Assembly (NCBI GenBank): GCA_938045085.1 | Contig: CALINZ010000278.1 | Coordinates: 1 to 15,825, forward strand | DNA length: 15,825 nucleotides | From: an uncultured Collinsella sp. | Lineage (GTDB): Bacteria > Actinomycetota > Coriobacteriia > Coriobacteriales > Coriobacteriaceae | Direction: 5' to 3' | Shown: one piece after another, positions 13,384 to 15,825 of the stretch | Numbering within the stretch: the stretch's first letter is position 1 | Layout of the letters: each line of letters opens with the position of its first letter | Notes under the pieces: generated by a model | Database searches by the model: none | Seen by the model: only the letters and a program-made list of their open reading frames with translations | What the model was told of the DNA's origin: nothing | Made by a program: the position numbers and the translations under genes

Positions 13384-14111
13384 TGGCGCCCGTATGCGCC
13401 GTGGTCGTTGCCGGTGGCAGCGGCCAGCGCTTTGGTAACCCTGGTGGCAAGCAGCTCGTCAATGTAGCGGGTCGTCCGCTTATGAGCTGGTCCATCTGCG
13501 CGTTTGATCGGGTCGAAAGGGTCGGCCACATCGTCGTGGTTTGCCCTGCTGAGCGTCGTGCTGAGATGCGCCGCCTGGCCATCGACCCGTTTGACTATGA
13601 CACGCCCATCAGTTTTGCCGATGCCGGCGATACCCGCCAGGATTCCACCCGTGCCGGCGTGCATGCGGTTCCGGCGGGCTTTGAATACGTCGCCATTCAC
13701 GACGGCGCTCGTCCGCTCATTACTACCGAGGCCATCGATCACGCTATCGACGTGCTCGTGAGCGACCGCGACCTCGACGGTGTCGTGTGCGGCCAGCCCG
13801 CGATCGACACGCTCAAGATCGTCGACGGCGATAATATCGTCGAGACGCCGCCGCGCGAGCTCTATTGGACCGCGCAGACGCCGCAAATCTTTAGCGTCGA
13901 CGCCATGAAGCGCGCCCACACCGCAGCTATCGCCGAGGGTTTTATCGGGACCGACGATTCTTCGCTGGTCGAGCGCATGGGAGGACGCGTTCGCTGCGTC
14001 CAGAGCCCGCGCGACAACCTTAAGGTGACGGTACCCGAGGACTTGCGTCCCGTAACCGCGATTCTGCTCGGCCGCATGGCCGAGGGAGAGGACCTTCCCC
14101 ATGTTCAGTAA
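13383..14111 (+). CDS. ispD: 2-C-methyl-D-erythritol 4-phosphate cytidylyltransferase IspD
   Basis: This is a 242-residue cytoplasmic enzyme of the MEP isoprenoid pathway. It joins CTP and methylerythritol 4-phosphate to give CDP-methylerythritol and pyrophosphate. The nucleotide-binding loop AGGSGQRFG (10-18) with Arg16 and Lys23 (GGKQ) is present. So are the DTRQDSTRAG segment (83-92), HDGARPLIT with Asp107, WTAQTPQIF, TDDSSLVE and the C-terminal LKVTVPEDL motif. AGGGG (13370-13374) lies 8 bases before ATG 13383, which overlaps the disA stop by one base. The 3' end overlaps ispF by 11 bases. Length is normal. Nothing is missing from the active site. Confidence 0.96.
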   Translation: MAPVCAVVVAGGSGQRFGNPGGKQLVNVAGRPLMSWSICAFDRVERVGHIVVVCPAERRAEMRRLAIDPFDYDTPISFADAGDTRQDSTRAGVHAVPAGFEYVAIHDGARPLITTEAIDHAIDVLVSDRDLDGVVCGQPAIDTLKIVDGDNIVETPPRELYWTAQTPQIFSVDAMKRAHTAAIAEGFIGTDDSSLVERMGGRVRCVQSPRDNLKVTVPEDLRPVTAILLGRMAEGEDLPHVQ

Positions 14112-14595
14112 CCTGCGTATTGGACACGGCTACGACGTCCACCGTTTGGTGGAGGGGCGTCGATGTATCATCGGCGGTGTCGACATTCCCTACGAGCGCG
14201 GCCTGCTGGGCCACTCGGATGCCGATGTGCTCGCGCACGCCTTGGCCGACGCCATTCTGGGCGCCTGCCGCGGGGGAGACATCGGCAAGCTGTTCCCCGA
14301 TACCGACCCTGCCTACGAGGGTGCCGATTCGATGGTACTGCTTGCCCGTGTGATGGACTATGCGCGCGAGCTGGGCTTTGAGTTTGTCGATGCCGACTGC
14401 ACCATTGCCTGCCAGCAGCCCAAGATCACCCCACACCGCGATGCCATGCGCGCCAACCTGGCTCATGCCCTGGGCGTTGACGTCGAAAACGTGGGCGTCG
14501 CCGCCACTACGACCGAAAAGCTCGGTTGGGAAGGCCAAGGCGAGGGAATTGGCGCCTGGGCCGTCTGCCTGCTACAGAAAACCGCTAAGGAGTAA
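14101..14595 (+). CDS. ispF: 2-C-methyl-D-erythritol 2,4-cyclodiphosphate synthase IspF
   Basis: This is a 164-residue enzyme that cyclises CDP-methylerythritol 2-phosphate to the cyclodiphosphate with release of CMP, two steps after IspD; it works as a trimer. Metal ligands Asp12 and His14 (GHGYDVHRL) and His46 (HSDADVLAHAL) are present, as are GDIGKLFPDTDP and the CMP-binding TTTEKLGWEGQGEGIGA near the end. ATG 14101 lies inside the end of ispD (11-base overlap), so the two are coupled. ispD and ispF are separate genes here, not fused as in some bacteria. ispE is not in the window. Confidence 0.96.
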   Translation: MFSNLRIGHGYDVHRLVEGRRCIIGGVDIPYERGLLGHSDADVLAHALADAILGACRGGDIGKLFPDTDPAYEGADSMVLLARVMDYARELGFEFVDADCTIACQQPKITPHRDAMRANLAHALGVDVENVGVAATTTEKLGWEGQGEGIGAWAVCLLQKTAKE

Positions 14596-14598
14596 CGA

Positions 14599-15825
14599 AT
14601 GCGTATCTACAACAGCGCTACCCATAAAAAGGAAGAGTTCCAGCCCATCGAGTCCGGCAAGGTCCGCATGTACGTGTGCGGCCCCACGGTCTACGACAAC
14701 ATTCACATCGGCAACGCCCGCACGTTCATCAGCTTTGACGTGATCCGCCGTTGGCTCATCGCGAGCGGCTACGAGGTCACGTTCGCCCAGAACCTCACCG
14801 ATGTCGACGACAAGATCATCAAGCGCGCCAACGAGCAAGGCCGTACGGCCGCCGAGGTCGCGACGGAGTTCTCCGACAAGTTCATCGGCGTCATGCGCGC
14901 CGCCAACGTGCTCGATCCCGATGTGCGCCCCCGCGCCACCAAGGAGATCGGCCCCATGATCGCCATGATCAAGACGCTTATCGAGCAGGGCCACGCTTAC
15001 GCAGCCGATAACGGCGATGTGTACTTTGCCGTGCGCAGCGATCCCAACTATGGTCAGGTCTCGGGCCGCAACATCGACGACCTTATGGTTGGCGCACGCA
15101 TTGAGGAGAACGAGGACAAGAACGACCCGCTCGACTTTGCCCTGTGGAAGGCCGCCAAGCCCGGCGAGCCCAGCTGGCCGAGCCCCTGGGGCGAGGGCCG
15201 TCCCGGTTGGCACACCGAGTGCGCCGCCATGGTGCATCGCTACCTGGGCACTCCGATCGACATCCACGGCGGCGGCTCCGACCTTGCCTTCCCGCATCAC
15301 GAGAACGAGTGCGCTCAGGCCACCTGCGCCTGGCACCAGGGCTTCTCCAACACCTGGATGCACACGGGCATGCTGCTGGTAGACGGCGAGAAGATGTCCA
15401 AGTCGCTCGGCAACTTCTTTACGCTGGCCGAGGTCCTCGAGCAGCACTCCGCTGCCGCCCTGCGCCTGCTGATGCTGCAGACGAGCTATCGCTCGCCGCT
15501 CGACTTTTCTTGGGAGCGCCTGGAGGGTGCCGAGAACTCGCTCACGCGTATCGCCGGTACGGTCGAGAACCTGCGCTGGGCCGCGAACCATGCGACGGCC
15601 GATGCCGATGAGGCAGCATCCGAGGCGTTTGCCGCCAAGGCCGCCGAGACCCGTGCCACCTTTAAGGAGTGCATGGACGACGACTTTAACACCGCCGGTG
15701 CCATGGGTGCTGTCTTTGGCTTTGTGACCGAGTGCAACCAGTACCTGGAGCAGGCGGGCGATGCTGCCGACAAGGCCGCAGTCCTGGCTGCCGCCGATAC
15801 GCTGGCCGAGCTGCTCGATACGTTT
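14599..15825 (+). CDS. cysS: Cysteinyl-tRNA synthetase (partial, 3' end beyond window)
   Basis: The first 409 residues of a class I synthetase that charges tRNA-Cys in the cytoplasm; the frame is open to the last base. The HIGH-type motif is HIGN (36-39) and KMSKS is at 265-269. The zinc site that selects cysteine is complete: Cys27, Cys208 (HTEC), His233 and Glu237 (HHENE), matching the E. coli positions closely. The visible tail after ~300 is the helical anticodon-stem region. AAGGAG (14587-14592) overlaps the ispF stop and lies 6 bases from the ATG; the gap to ispF is 3 bases, leaving no room for a T-box leader. It is therefore expressed as part of the disA-ispD-ispF operon. Confidence 0.96.
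   Translation, partial: MRIYNSATHKKEEFQPIESGKVRMYVCGPTVYDNIHIGNARTFISFDVIRRWLIASGYEVTFAQNLTDVDDKIIKRANEQGRTAAEVATEFSDKFIGVMRAANVLDPDVRPRATKEIGPMIAMIKTLIEQGHAYAADNGDVYFAVRSDPNYGQVSGRNIDDLMVGARIEENEDKNDPLDFALWKAAKPGEPSWPSPWGEGRPGWHTECAAMVHRYLGTPIDIHGGGSDLAFPHHENECAQATCAWHQGFSNTWMHTGMLLVDGEKMSKSLGNFFTLAEVLEQHSAAALRLLMLQTSYRSPLDFSWERLEGAENSLTRIAGTVENLRWAANHATADADEAASEAFAAKAAETRATFKECMDDDFNTAGAMGAVFGFVTECNQYLEQAGDAADKAAVLAAADTLAELLDTF

Noticed and set aside
14575..14599. T-box leader ahead of cysS
   Set aside because: Only 3 bases separate ispF and cysS, so no leader RNA can fit.
14572..15591. Minus-strand open frame opposite cysS
   Set aside because: The plus-strand frame encodes a complete CysRS active site and runs to the window edge; the opposite frame shows no motif.

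Overview
The window is a high-GC, gene-dense bacterial segment made of two parts that do not look like they belong together. From about position 1200 to the end, gene content, codon use (for example frequent TCG serine codons) and protein style suggest an anaerobic gut Coriobacteriia such as Collinsella. The first ~1.2 kb looks different. It holds a class C sortase and the signal peptide plus N-terminus of a pilin-type surface protein, with AGC/TCC serine codons, and resembles a pilus locus of a gut Clostridia (Oscillospiraceae-like). These taxon assignments are inferences from sequence style, not from a database search.

The two parts meet inside one uninterrupted reading frame (908-5332). 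About 97 residues of secreted pilin run in frame into the middle of an acyl-CoA dehydratase activase, exactly at a Gly-Gly-Gln-Asp motif. The activase side has lost at least ~100 N-terminal residues of its first ATPase domain, judged against its own second, intact copy. This is most simply an assembly chimera or a recombination scar and should not be read as a new fusion enzyme without checking.

Layout: (1) 1-1198, an intercistronic terminator, a class C sortase and a truncated pilin. (2) 1196-6005, a very large 2-hydroxyacyl-CoA dehydratase/activase-type protein and an overlapping TetR regulator. (3) 6198-8840, clpC, closed by a clear terminator. (4) 8903-9823, a two-gene toxin-antitoxin module: a RelB/DinJ-like antitoxin and a PIN-domain toxin, with an ATGA overlap and an inverted-repeat operator overlapping an extended -10 promoter. 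(5) 9972-11429, pepD dipeptidase, convergent with (6) mntP (manganese exporter) on the minus strand, sharing a bidirectional terminator. (7) 12316-15825, a tight operon disA-ispD-ispF-cysS (c-di-AMP synthase, two MEP isoprenoid enzymes, cysteinyl-tRNA synthetase; cysS runs off the end).

clpC, disA, ispD, ispF and cysS occur in the same order as in the well-known Bacillus clpC-radA-disA-yacL-ispD-ispF-...-cysS region. Here ctsR/mcsA/mcsB, radA and yacL are absent, and the toxin-antitoxin pair, pepD and an inverted mntP sit between clpC and disA. No rRNA, tRNA, CRISPR array, transposase or phage gene was seen. No gap between genes exceeds 300 bases.
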